Assembly: GCF_003248515.1 (NCBI RefSeq)
Contig: NZ_QFOB01000014.1
Location: 33,584 to 97,583 of the forward strand
Reading direction: 5' to 3'
Origin: Sphingomonas sp.
Lineage (GTDB): Bacteria; Pseudomonadota; Alphaproteobacteria; Sphingomonadales; Sphingomonadaceae
DNA: 64,000 nt
This document shows, piece after piece, positions 52,613-61,782 of the stretch. Every line of letters begins with the position of its first letter. Position 1 is the first letter of the stretch. The notes below the pieces were generated by a model. It was not told where the DNA came from and searched no databases. It saw only the letters and a list, made by a program, of their open reading frames with translations. The translations under genes and the position numbers were made by a program.

Positions 52613-53644
52613 TCAGGCGACGCCCACGGCGTCTCCCACCGTTGCGAAGCCGTCCCGCGCGAGCAGCGCGGAAAGCTCGCGTGCGATCCGGCGGGCGAGC
52701 AGCGGTCCTTCATAGACGAGCGCGGTATAGAGTTGGACGAGGCTCGCGCCCGCGCGAATGCGGGCATAGGCATCGTCGCCGCTGGCGATGCCGCCCGCCG
52801 CGATCAGCGGCAGCGCGCCGCCGGTCGCCACCCGGAAATCGCGCAACCGTTCCAACGCGAGCGCCTTGAGCGGCGCGCCGGACAGGCCGCCCGTCTCCTT
52901 AGCATGGGGGCTTCTCAGGCCCTCGCGGCCGATCGTCGTGTTCGAGACGATCAGCGCGTCCACCGCGCGATCGAGGCAGACGCGCGCGATCGCGTCGATA
53001 TCGGCCGGCGCGAGATCGGGCGCGACCTTGAGGAAGATGGGTGGGCCGCCCGCCGGCCGCGCGGCGATCGCGCCCGCCAGCAAATCGTCCAGCGCCTGCG
53101 CCTCCTGTAGCGCGCGCAGCCCGGGCGTATTGGGCGAGGAGATGTTGATCGTCAGATAATCGGCGACGGGCGCCATGGCGGCCACGCCTGTCGCATAGTC
53201 CGCGATGCGATCGGCCGCATCCTTGTTGGCACCCACATTCACGCCGACGATGCCGCGGCGCGCGCGCTTTGAAAGCCGCGCGAGCGCATCGGCCTGGCCC
53301 CCGTTGTTGAAGCCCATCCGGTTGATGACGGCACGGTCCTCGGGAAGGCGGAACAGGCGCGGCCGGGGATTACCCGCCTGGGGCAGCGGCGTGAGCGTGC
53401 CGATCTCCACGAAACCGAAGCCCAGCGACAGAAAGGCATCCGGCACCTCGGCATCCTTGTCGACGCCGGCGGCGAGGCCGACCGGCGTCGGGAAATCGAG
53501 GCCGGCAAGGCGCGTGGCGAGGCGCGGATCGCGGGCCGTCGCCGGCAAGGCGGGCAGCGCCTTCAGCGCGGTGATCGTCATCCGGTGCGCGCGCTCGGCA
53601 TCGAGCGAGAAGAGCAGGGGGCGGACGAGCGGGAAGAGGGGCAT
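52613..53644 (-). CDS. pyrD: Dihydroorotate dehydrogenase, quinone-dependent (class 2)
   Basis: 343 residues from the ATG at 53644. The N-terminal amphipathic helix (MPLFPLVRPLLFSLDAERAHR) is the membrane/quinone site of class 2 enzymes. The FMN barrel shows GLAAGVDKDAEVPDAFLSLG, EIGTLTPLPQAGNPRPRLFR, DRAVINRMGFNNGG and YLTINISSPNTPGLR with the catalytic Ser. It oxidises dihydroorotate to orotate in pyrimidine synthesis, passing electrons to quinone. Convergent with the small membrane protein gene. Confidence 0.96.
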   Translation of the reverse strand: MPLFPLVRPLLFSLDAERAHRMTITALKALPALPATARDPRLATRLAGLDFPTPVGLAAGVDKDAEVPDAFLSLGFGFVEIGTLTPLPQAGNPRPRLFRLPEDRAVINRMGFNNGGQADALARLSKRARRGIVGVNVGANKDAADRIADYATGVAAMAPVADYLTINISSPNTPGLRALQEAQALDDLLAGAIAARPAGGPPIFLKVAPDLAPADIDAIARVCLDRAVDALIVSNTTIGREGLRSPHAKETGGLSGAPLKALALERLRDFRVATGGALPLIAAGGIASGDDAYARIRAGASLVQLYTALVYEGPLLARRIARELSALLARDGFATVGDAVGVA

Positions 53645-53654
53645 CACAGTCTCC

Positions 53655-53676
53655 CCCCTCCCGCGTGCGGGAGGGG
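53655..53676. repeat. REP-like inverted repeat
   Basis: CCCCTCCCGC-GT-GCGGGAGGGG, a perfect 10-bp-arm hairpin followed by a CCGGGGTGGGC tail, just before pyrD. It resembles intergenic repeats common in Sphingomonas-type genomes. Confidence 0.55.
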
Positions 53677-53802
53677 CCGGGGTGGGCAGCGACCTTCGGC
53701 GCTTCGAAAGGCGTCTAGGGGAGGAAGGCGCCATCCCCAACCCCTCCGGCGCGCGAACGACATGGGTTGCGCAGCGGCGCCACGCTTGCCACTTCCTCCT
53801 GC

Positions 53803-54153
53803 ATGCGGTTTGTCCATCTCGCGCTGGGCATAATGTCGGTCGCCACCGGCTTCGTCGGCATCTTCCTTCCGCTGCTGCCGACCGTACCTTTCATGCTGCT
53901 GGCGGCCTTCTTCTTCGCGCGCAGCAATCCCGAGTGGGAGAGGCGGCTGATCGAGCATCCGCAGTTCGGCCCGCATATTATCGCCTGGCGGGAGCGCGGC
54001 GCGATTTCGCGGCGGGGCAAGATGGCCGGAATCGGCGGCCTCGCCATCAGCGCGGCGATGGGCTTTTTCTTTCTCCACGATCACTGGCGCTATATCCCGC
54101 TCTCGGTCGCGCTGATCTGCGGCACCTGGATCGCGACGCGGCCCACCAAATAA
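53803..54153 (+). CDS. YbaN/DUF454 inner-membrane protein
   Basis: 116 residues from the ATG at 53803. MRFVHLALGIMSVATGFVGIFLPLLPTVPFMLLAAFFFARSNP is the DUF454 signature with two helices and the LPTVPF loop; a third helix lies near the C-terminus. It is an inner-membrane protein of unknown function. It sits just upstream of the Fe-S regulator but the 75-bp gap with a palindrome suggests a separate promoter for the latter. Confidence 0.85.
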   Translation: MRFVHLALGIMSVATGFVGIFLPLLPTVPFMLLAAFFFARSNPEWERRLIEHPQFGPHIIAWRERGAISRRGKMAGIGGLAISAAMGFFFLHDHWRYIPLSVALICGTWIATRPTK

Positions 54154-54196
54154 GCGGTTTCCAGCGCTTGACCCTGCCGCGCGCGCGCTTATGTGC

Positions 54197-54223
54197 CCAA
54201 TCGGAATGAATCACTCCGATTGG
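54197..54223. promoter_or_regulatory. Operator palindrome of the suf operon regulator
   Basis: CCAATCGGA at 54197-54205 and TCCGATTGG at 54215-54223 are perfect 9-bp inverted arms with a 9-bp spacer, ending 5 bp before the regulator start codon. Position and symmetry fit autoregulation by the Rrf2 protein. Confidence 0.75.
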
Positions 54224-54228
54224 AGCTT

Positions 54229-54726
54229 ATGCGCCTTTCCAACCTTGCCGATTATGCGGTCGTGATGCTGGCCGCCGCCGCGCGCCACGGCGATGCGCGG
54301 CTGACGGCCACGTTGCTGGCCGATGAAACGGGCGTGCCGCTGCCCACCGCGCAGAAGCTGGTGGGCAAGCTTTCGGCGGCGGGGCTGCTCGTTTCCTCGC
54401 GCGGCACGGGCGGGGGCTTCCGCCTCGCGCGTCCGCCGCATGCGATCAGCCTGGCCGACATTGTCGAGGCGGTGGAAGGCCCGATCGCGATGACGGCCTG
54501 CGTGGAGCAGGGAAAGCAGGATTGCGGGCTTGATCGCCATTGTCAGGTGAAGCCGCACTGGGAGGTTGTGAACGTCGCGATGCGCAAGGCGCTGGATGAA
54601 GTGAGCCTGGCGGCGCTGGCCTGTACGCCCGTGCGCCACGGGCTTGCCGAGGGGCTGCCCATCTTCGAGGTGAAGGACGGTGTTTCCGCGGGTTCGGCCC
54701 CGGCGGTCCTTGGGATGGAGGCGTAA
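54229..54726 (+). CDS. Rrf2-family Fe-S assembly regulator
   Basis: 165 residues from the ATG at 54229. The winged HTH begins MRLSNLADYAVVMLAAAARHG and continues LLADETGVPLPTAQKLVGKLSAAGLLVSSRGTGGGFRLARP. Cys91, Cys99, Cys105 and His110 are candidate [2Fe-2S] ligands as in IscR. It senses cluster status and represses the suf operon when clusters are plentiful. It is the first gene of the operon; sufB starts one base after its stop. Confidence 0.9.
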   Translation: MRLSNLADYAVVMLAAAARHGDARLTATLLADETGVPLPTAQKLVGKLSAAGLLVSSRGTGGGFRLARPPHAISLADIVEAVEGPIAMTACVEQGKQDCGLDRHCQVKPHWEVVNVAMRKALDEVSLAALACTPVRHGLAEGLPIFEVKDGVSAGSAPAVLGMEA

Positions 54727-54727
54727 C

Positions 54728-56196
<1,469 letters not shown>

Positions 56197-56197
<1 letters not shown>

Positions 56198-56640
56198 TGA
56201 TGCTGGCCCTTGTTGCCGTCACGATCCTCTCGGAGCCGATAATGATCAAGGAAACAGCTTCGTTGATGGTAGCGACGTCTTTGGCACAGTGCATGGTCGA
56301 CAAAATCAACGCTCGGGCGCCTGAGCCAGATGCCCAACTAGTCACGCATAAAGCGGCCGGCGAATGTCGCTCTATGCGCGATCAAAAATATGCTGACGGA
56401 AAAATCCGTCGGAACGGAAAGCCGTTTCCTGAAAGGTGGTGGAAAAGGCAAAGCCCACTTTTCGAGCAAACGACAGCTGCCGTCGAAAATGCTTGGTCGA
56501 AACGAACCGAGGGCAAGAAACTGCATGTGGCATGGCAGAAGAAAGATGGATCGCTCATGACGCTGCCTGCCGAGGGCCAATGGTTCGCCGACAGTAAGGT
56601 TAATCTCATAATTGTTGAAAACGACGATGCTCAAAATTGA
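56197..56640 (+). CDS. Unknown protein inserted between sufB and sufC
   Basis: 147 residues (ATG at 56197 overlapping the sufB stop by one base; later ATGs are possible). The N-terminus is hydrophobic (MMLALVAVTILSEP), perhaps a poor signal or anchor. The rest is basic with two Cys (AQCMVD, GECRSM) and a Trp-rich middle (FPERWWKRQSPLFEQ). It overlaps sufC by 14 bp. Base composition is visibly lower in GC than all suf genes around it, suggesting acquisition. I do not recognise a family; such genes are not part of the usual suf operon. Confidence 0.6.
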
Positions 56641-57370
56641 AAACCTCCACGCCGAAGTCGACGGCAAACAGATCCTCAAGGGCCTCTCGCTCTCGCTCAA
56701 TGCGGGCGAGGTGCATGCGATCATGGGGCCGAACGGGGCGGGCAAGTCCACGCTCGGTTATGTCCTGTCGGGGCGGCCGGGCTATGAGGTGACGGAAGGA
56801 TCCGCCACGTTCGACGGCGTCGATCTGCTGGAACTGGCGCCGCATGAGCGCGCCGCCGCCGGACTCTTTCTGGGCTTCCAGTATCCGGTCGAGATTCCGG
56901 GCGTCTCCAATCTCCAGTTCCTGCGCGAGGCGCTGAATGCGCAGCGCAAGGGCCGGGGCGAGGCGCCGCTTTCGGGGGGCGAATTCCTCAAGATCGCGCG
57001 CGCGCAGGCGAGCGACATCGGGCTGGATCCCGAGATGCTCAAGCGCCCCGTCAATGTCGGTTTTTCGGGCGGCGAGAAGAAGCGCGCCGAAATGGTGCAG
57101 ATGGGGATTATCGATCCGAAGCTCGCCATCCTCGACGAGACGGACAGCGGCCTCGACATCGATGCGCTGAAGGCGGTGGGCGACGGCATCAACCGGATCA
57201 TGCGGCGGCCCGACAAGGCCGTGCTGCTCATCACCCATTATCAGCGGCTGCTGGATTATGTGCGGCCCGATTTCGTGCATGTTCTGGCCGGCGGGCGCAT
57301 CGTCCGCTCGGGCGGGCCGGAGCTCGCGCTGGAGCTGGAGCGCGAGGGCTACAAGGATATTGCGGCGTGA
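56627..57370 (+). CDS. sufC: Fe-S assembly ATPase SufC
   Basis: 247 residues from the ATG at 56627 (MLKIENLHAEVDGKQILKGL). ABC ATPase motifs: Walker A MGPNGAGKSTLGYVLSG, signature FSGGEKKRAEMVQM, Walker B LAILDETDSGLDIDAL, and H-loop LLITHYQRLL. It powers the SufBC2D scaffold. An in-frame ATG at 56612 is possible. Overlaps sufD by GTGA. Confidence 0.97.
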   Translation: MLKIENLHAEVDGKQILKGLSLSLNAGEVHAIMGPNGAGKSTLGYVLSGRPGYEVTEGSATFDGVDLLELAPHERAAAGLFLGFQYPVEIPGVSNLQFLREALNAQRKGRGEAPLSGGEFLKIARAQASDIGLDPEMLKRPVNVGFSGGEKKRAEMVQMGIIDPKLAILDETDSGLDIDALKAVGDGINRIMRRPDKAVLLITHYQRLLDYVRPDFVHVLAGGRIVRSGGPELALELEREGYKDIAA

Positions 57371-58101
57371 CAGCCCTGCCCACCCGGCGCGACGAGACGT
57401 GGCGCTACAGCGATCTGGAGGCGGTCGCGGCTGTGTGGCCGGTCGCGACTCACGCCCATGTCGTGGCACCGGGCGAGACGCTCGCGCTGCCGATCCTGAT
57501 CGACGCCGCCGCCGATGCCGTGATCGTCGAGGATCATGAGATCGAGATCGGCGCGGGCGCCACCGCGACCGTGCATGTCGCCATCACCGGCGGCCGGCTG
57601 GGCCGCGTGTTCGTGAAGGCGCGGCTGGCCGAGGGTGCGCATCTGGAACTGACCGGCGCGATCGTGGGCGGTGACGCGCGCACGCACGAAATCGTCACGC
57701 GCGTGACGCATGCGGAGCCCAACGCCACCAGCGCACAGACGGTGCGCGCGGTGCTGGGCGGCAAGGCGGTGGGCTCCTATCTCGGCAAGGTGGCGGTGGC
57801 GCGGGGCGCGCAGAAGACGGATGCCACGCAATCCGCCAAGGCGATGCTGCTGGATCGCACCGCGACCGCCAATCTGAAGCCCGAGCTGGAAATCTTCGCG
57901 GACGATGTGAAGTGCGCGCACGGCGCCACCGTGGGCGAACTGGACCGCGAGGCGATGTTCTATCTCGCTGCGCGCGGTTTGCCGCCGGCCGAGGCCAAGA
58001 CGCTCCTGCTGCGCGCCTTCGTGGGCGGGCTGTTCGAAGGTTCGGCCGATGCGGCGCGCTTCGATGCGGCGATCGATGCCGCGCTGGAGAAGATGCTGTG
58101 A
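57367..58101 (+). CDS. sufD: Fe-S assembly protein SufD (short form)
   Basis: 244 residues with a GTG start in the sufC stop. The C-terminal SufBD beta-helix is recognisable (LKPELEIFADDVKCAHGATVGELDREAMFYLAARGLPPAEAKTLLLRAF). The N-terminus (TALPTRRDETWRYSDLEAV) is compact, making the protein much shorter than the E. coli SufD of over 400 residues, as is common in sphingomonads. It pairs with SufB in the scaffold. Overlaps sufS by GTGA. Confidence 0.93.
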   Translation: MTALPTRRDETWRYSDLEAVAAVWPVATHAHVVAPGETLALPILIDAAADAVIVEDHEIEIGAGATATVHVAITGGRLGRVFVKARLAEGAHLELTGAIVGGDARTHEIVTRVTHAEPNATSAQTVRAVLGGKAVGSYLGKVAVARGAQKTDATQSAKAMLLDRTATANLKPELEIFADDVKCAHGATVGELDREAMFYLAARGLPPAEAKTLLLRAFVGGLFEGSADAARFDAAIDAALEKML

Positions 58102-59312
58102 GCGTGCTGACCGATATCCGGCCCCTGGACGTGCTGGCCGATTTCCCGGCCATCCCGGCGGGCTGGGCCTATCTCGATACGGCGGCGACCGCGCAGAAGC
58201 CGCGCCCCGTGATCGATGCGATCGCGCGCGCTTATGGCGAAACCTACGCAACCGTGCATCGCGGCGTCTATCAGCGCTCGGCGGACATGACGCTGGCCTA
58301 TGAGGCCGCGCGCGAGCGGGTGGCGCGGTTCATCGGCGCGGGCTCTTCGGCCGAGATCGTCTATGTTCGGGGCGCGACCGAGGCGATCAATCTGGTCGCC
58401 CAATGCTGGGCGGGTACGCAGCTGAAGGCGGGCGACCGCATCCTGCTGAGCCAGCTGGAGCATCATTCCAATATCGTGCCGTGGCAGATGGTGGCCGAGC
58501 GGATCGGCATCGCGATCGACGTGGCGCCGCTGACGGCCGATCATCGCATCGATCTGGATGCGGTGGAGGCGATGCTGACGCCGCAGCACAAGCTGGTGGC
58601 GCTCGCCCATGTCTCGAACGTGCTGGGCTCGGTGCTCGATGTGAAGCGGGCGGCCGGTCTGGCCCATGCGGTGGGCGCGAAGTTGCTGGTGGATGGTTGC
58701 CAGGCGGTCGCGCGGTTGGGCGTCGACGTCCGCGATCTGGGCTGCGATTTCTACGTCTTCTCCGGCCACAAGCTTTATGGCCCCACCGGCATCGGCGTGC
58801 TGTGGGCGCGGCCGGAACTGCTGGAGGCGATGCCGCCCTATCAGGGGGGCGGATCGATGATCGACAAGGTTAGCTTCGCGAAGACGACCTATGCGCCGCC
58901 ACCGACTCGTTTCGAGGCGGGCACGCCGCATATCGTGGGCGCGTTGGGGCTGCATGCGGCGATCGATTATGTCGACGGCATCGGGCTGGATGCGATCCAC
59001 GCGCACGAAACGGCGCTGGTGACGGCCACGCGCGCGGCGCTGGCGGACATCAACAGCCTGACGCTTTTCGGGCCGGAGGATTCGGCCGGCATCGTCTCTT
59101 TCGCGATCGAGGGGGTGCATCCGCACGACATCGGCACCATCTTGGACGAGGGCCAGGTGGCGATCCGCGCGGGCCATCATTGCGCGCAGCCGCTGATGGA
59201 GGCGCTGGGCGTGCCGGCCACGGCCCGCGCGAGCTTCGGCGTCTATAATGGCCTGGGCGACGTGGCTGCGCTGGTGAAGGGTATCGAGCGGGTAAGGCGG
59301 ATTTTCGGATGA
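58098..59312 (+). CDS. sufS: Cysteine desulfurase SufS
   Basis: 404 residues with a GTG start overlapping sufD. Class V aminotransferase fold: GWAYLDTAATAQKPRPVIDAI, TVHRGVYQRSADMT, LSQLEHHSNIVPWQM, FYVFSGHKLYGPTGIGVLW (PLP Lys) and AGHHCAQPLMEALG (catalytic persulfide Cys). It withdraws sulfur from L-cysteine for cluster assembly. The stop lies in a 14-bp tandem duplication that also provides the next start. Confidence 0.97.
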   Translation: MSVLTDIRPLDVLADFPAIPAGWAYLDTAATAQKPRPVIDAIARAYGETYATVHRGVYQRSADMTLAYEAARERVARFIGAGSSAEIVYVRGATEAINLVAQCWAGTQLKAGDRILLSQLEHHSNIVPWQMVAERIGIAIDVAPLTADHRIDLDAVEAMLTPQHKLVALAHVSNVLGSVLDVKRAAGLAHAVGAKLLVDGCQAVARLGVDVRDLGCDFYVFSGHKLYGPTGIGVLWARPELLEAMPPYQGGGSMIDKVSFAKTTYAPPPTRFEAGTPHIVGALGLHAAIDYVDGIGLDAIHAHETALVTATRAALADINSLTLFGPEDSAGIVSFAIEGVHPHDIGTILDEGQVAIRAGHHCAQPLMEALGVPATARASFGVYNGLGDVAALVKGIERVRRIFG

Positions 59313-59333
59313 GTGACGTCGGATGAGTGACGA
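59306..59333. repeat. 14-bp tandem duplication at sufS/SufT junction
   Basis: CGGATGAGTGACGT (59306-59319) is followed directly by CGGATGAGTGACGA (59320-59333). The first copy holds the sufS stop and an ATG that would give only a five-codon peptide; the second copy holds the start of the next gene. Confidence 0.7.
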
Positions 59334-59790
59334 GGGCTCCAGGATCGAGATCGAGGAGGTGGGCGCCGTGGCGCCGCCGCCCAAGGCGCGCGTGGAAGAT
59401 GCGGTGGAGGCCGCTGCGGAGCGCCCGCGCGATTATCTGTCGGGTTTCCTGGCCGAAAAGCCCGTGCCGCTTTCGGGCGGCGAGCCGGGTGGCGCGCTCT
59501 ATGAGGGCGTGATCGATGCGCTCAAGGAGATCTTCGATCCCGAAATCCCGGTGAACATCTACGATCTCGGCCTCATCTACGGCGTCGACATCGCGGATTC
59601 GCACGCGGTGGTGACAATGACGCTGACGACGCCGCACTGCCCGGTCGCGGAATCGATGCCGGGCGAGGTGGAATTGCGCGTCGGCGCGGTGCCCGGGATC
59701 GGCTCTGCCGAAGTGAATCTCGTCTGGGATCCGCCGTGGGATCCGCAGAAGATGTCCGACGAGGCCAAGCTCGAACTGGGAATGTTGTGA
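59323..59790 (+). CDS. sufT: SUF system DUF59/MIP18 protein (SufT-like)
   Basis: 155 residues. After an acidic, Ala-rich N-terminal stretch (1-55) comes a MIP18/DUF59 domain: DALKEIFDPEIPVNIYDLGL IYGVDI, MTLTTPHCPVAESMPGEV, VNLVWDPPWDPQKMSDEAKL. The Cys in PHCP is the conserved one. It helps Fe-S cluster delivery or maturation. Its start is within the second copy of the 14-bp duplication, and its stop overlaps sufA in TGATG. Confidence 0.9.
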   Translation: MSDEGSRIEIEEVGAVAPPPKARVEDAVEAAAERPRDYLSGFLAEKPVPLSGGEPGGALYEGVIDALKEIFDPEIPVNIYDLGLIYGVDIADSHAVVTMTLTTPHCPVAESMPGEVELRVGAVPGIGSAEVNLVWDPPWDPQKMSDEAKLELGML

Positions 59791-60143
59791 TGGCTACCAC
59801 TGTCCGTGCCCGCCCTGCCGCCCTGAACCTGACGCCATCGGCCGAGGGGCGTATCGCCGCGCTGATGGCGCAGGCTCCCGAGGGCGCCGTCGGCGTGAAG
59901 CTCTCCACGCCGCGGCGCGGCTGTTCGGGCCTCGCTTATTCGGTCGATTACGTCACTGCCGCCGATCCGTTCGACGAGAAGATCGTGACGCCCGGCGGGG
60001 ATTTCTACGTGGATGGCGGATCGGTGCTCTATCTGATCGGTTCGACGATGGACTGGGTGGAAGATGATTTCACCGCCGGCTTCGTCTTCCAGAATCCGAA
60101 TGCCAAGGGCAGCTGCGGCTGCGGCGAGAGCTTCACCGTCTGA
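59790..60143 (+). CDS. sufA: A-type Fe-S carrier (SufA/IscA family)
   Basis: 117 residues from the ATG at 59790. HesB/IscA signature: VGVKLSTPRRGCSGLAYSVDYV and the C-terminal NPNAKGSCGCGESF; the three Cys (one in GCSG, two in SCGCG) bind the transferred cluster. It is the last gene of the suf operon and converges on the glycoside hydrolase gene. Confidence 0.95.
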   Translation: MATTVRARPAALNLTPSAEGRIAALMAQAPEGAVGVKLSTPRRGCSGLAYSVDYVTAADPFDEKIVTPGGDFYVDGGSVLYLIGSTMDWVEDDFTAGFVFQNPNAKGSCGCGESFTV

Positions 60144-60176
60144 TCGGTCGCGCGGGCCGGCCGGGGGCTGGCTGCG

Positions 60177-61547
60177 TCAGGACGAAAGCGGGCCCGATCG
60201 GAACTGGATCCGGGGCGCGGCCCCCCCGCTGCGCAGGATGATGGGGCGGGCGGAAAGATCCGCCCATCCCGGCCGGGTGACCGCCGCCGCGCCGCAGACC
60301 GGCTGGGCGGTGGCGGCGTCTGTGCTGAACTGCATCGGCCGCCGGCGATCCGCCAGCCAGATGACGGAGACGGTGCCGTCGCCGCCGGCAAAGTCGACGC
60401 GCATCGCGCTCCCGTCGCGAACCACACGGACGGGGCGGGCCGAGCGCACCAGCTTCGCAGCCGCCTGATAGGCGCAGAAGGCGGGCTTCGGGCGATAATC
60501 ATAGGTCAGCAGGCCGAAATTGTCCTCGATCTCGGCCGGATCGCGGCCGCTATCCTTCAGTTCATAATACCAGACACCCCGGATCCATGGCCGCGCGGAC
60601 GCCGCGAAAATGAATTGAGCGACATTTTCCGCCACGGCCTGCGCATCGACGCCGCAGCGGCCGCTGTTGCTCGGCCATCCGAACTCGCTGACATAGATGT
60701 CCGACTTGCCCGGCGCGTGGGCGGCGGCATAGGCATGGATATCGTCCAGCCGCGCCATCATCTCATCGGTCGCGCGCGGCAGCAGTTGCGCGGCGCAATG
60801 ATCGTAAAGATGGATCGAGAGCGCATCGGCCGAATCCAGCCCGCCGCCGTCGATCATCGACTTGGTCCATTCGGAACGCAGCTGCCCGCGATCGTCCGCC
60901 GCCCCGCCCGCGAGGATCTTCGCATCGGGCGCGCCGCGCCGGATGGCGGGCGCCGTCGCCTTCACCAGCGCAACATAGCTTTCCGGCGTACCATAATCGC
61001 CCTTGCGGACGCCCTTGTCCCACTCGTTCCAGATTTCCACGAGCGCGCCCGTGCCTTTCCAGGCGGTCACGGCATCGCCGACGAAGGCCGAAAATGCCCG
61101 CAGCGCGCCGGGAGAGGTGGGCAGGTTGCCGCCATCGATGTTCGGCAGGCCGCCATGCGGCGTCAGCAGCGGGGGGGCGGCCGCGCCACGCTGGTGCGTC
61201 ACGTCGAACAGGGCGGGCAGGCGTGCGGCGATGCCGCTGCCCTGTGTCTGCGCCAGATCCGGCCAGGAGAGATTGTCGCGCGCCGAAACGGCATCCAGCG
61301 TGCGCATGGCCGTGTCGGTCGGGCCGGGCTGATAGCCGGCCTTGCGGATCATCGCGCCGAAATGGAGCTGCACGCCGGTGATGAGCGGGGTCGAGCGCGT
61401 GACGGCGCGATCATCATTCGTCGCGGAGGTCGTCTGGGATCGGCCGGCCGGCCCGAGCAGGAAGGGGGCGGTCGAGGCGAGCGCAACGACCGCCAGCAGG
61501 CGCGGTCGCCACATTCTGGAAAGGGAGGACCGGGGCTGCGCGCGCAT
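60177..61547 (-). CDS. Secreted clan-A-type glycoside hydrolase
   Basis: 456 residues from the ATG at 61547. An N-terminal export signal (RPRLLAVVALASTAPFLLGPAG) precedes a TIM-barrel region. VEIWNEWDKGVRKG carries the Asn-Glu acid/base pair and IYVSEFGWPSNSG the nucleophile Glu, the two sites of GH clan A (GH39/GH5/GH53-like). The C-terminus (about 360-456) is a beta-rich accessory domain. A retaining beta-glycosidase acting outside the cytoplasm is expected; I cannot name the family or substrate. Confidence 0.75.
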   Translation of the reverse strand: MRAQPRSSLSRMWRPRLLAVVALASTAPFLLGPAGRSQTTSATNDDRAVTRSTPLITGVQLHFGAMIRKAGYQPGPTDTAMRTLDAVSARDNLSWPDLAQTQGSGIAARLPALFDVTHQRGAAAPPLLTPHGGLPNIDGGNLPTSPGALRAFSAFVGDAVTAWKGTGALVEIWNEWDKGVRKGDYGTPESYVALVKATAPAIRRGAPDAKILAGGAADDRGQLRSEWTKSMIDGGGLDSADALSIHLYDHCAAQLLPRATDEMMARLDDIHAYAAAHAPGKSDIYVSEFGWPSNSGRCGVDAQAVAENVAQFIFAASARPWIRGVWYYELKDSGRDPAEIEDNFGLLTYDYRPKPAFCAYQAAAKLVRSARPVRVVRDGSAMRVDFAGGDGTVSVIWLADRRRPMQFSTDAATAQPVCGAAAVTRPGWADLSARPIILRSGGAAPRIQFRSGPLSS

Positions 61548-61782
61548 GGAGACGCCTTTTGCTCGAGCCGGTCTCGCGCCCGGCAACGCCGGTCAACGCC
61601 TGCCATCGTCTTGCGTTGCAATGCAACCGGCTGGACGGGCCGGACGGGTCGAAGCGTTCCGGCCGCAGGAGATTGCGCGCCCCTTGCGCGGGGAGCGGCG
61701 GCCCCATCCATCGGGCGGACCGTGATGCCGCGCGCCCCCCGCCCGATGCCCTGCAAAAGGCACCGGACGGGGGCCTGGCGGA

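Noticed and set aside
57960..59384. Large minus-strand frame opposite sufS
   Set aside because: Antisense shadow of the cysteine desulfurase gene.
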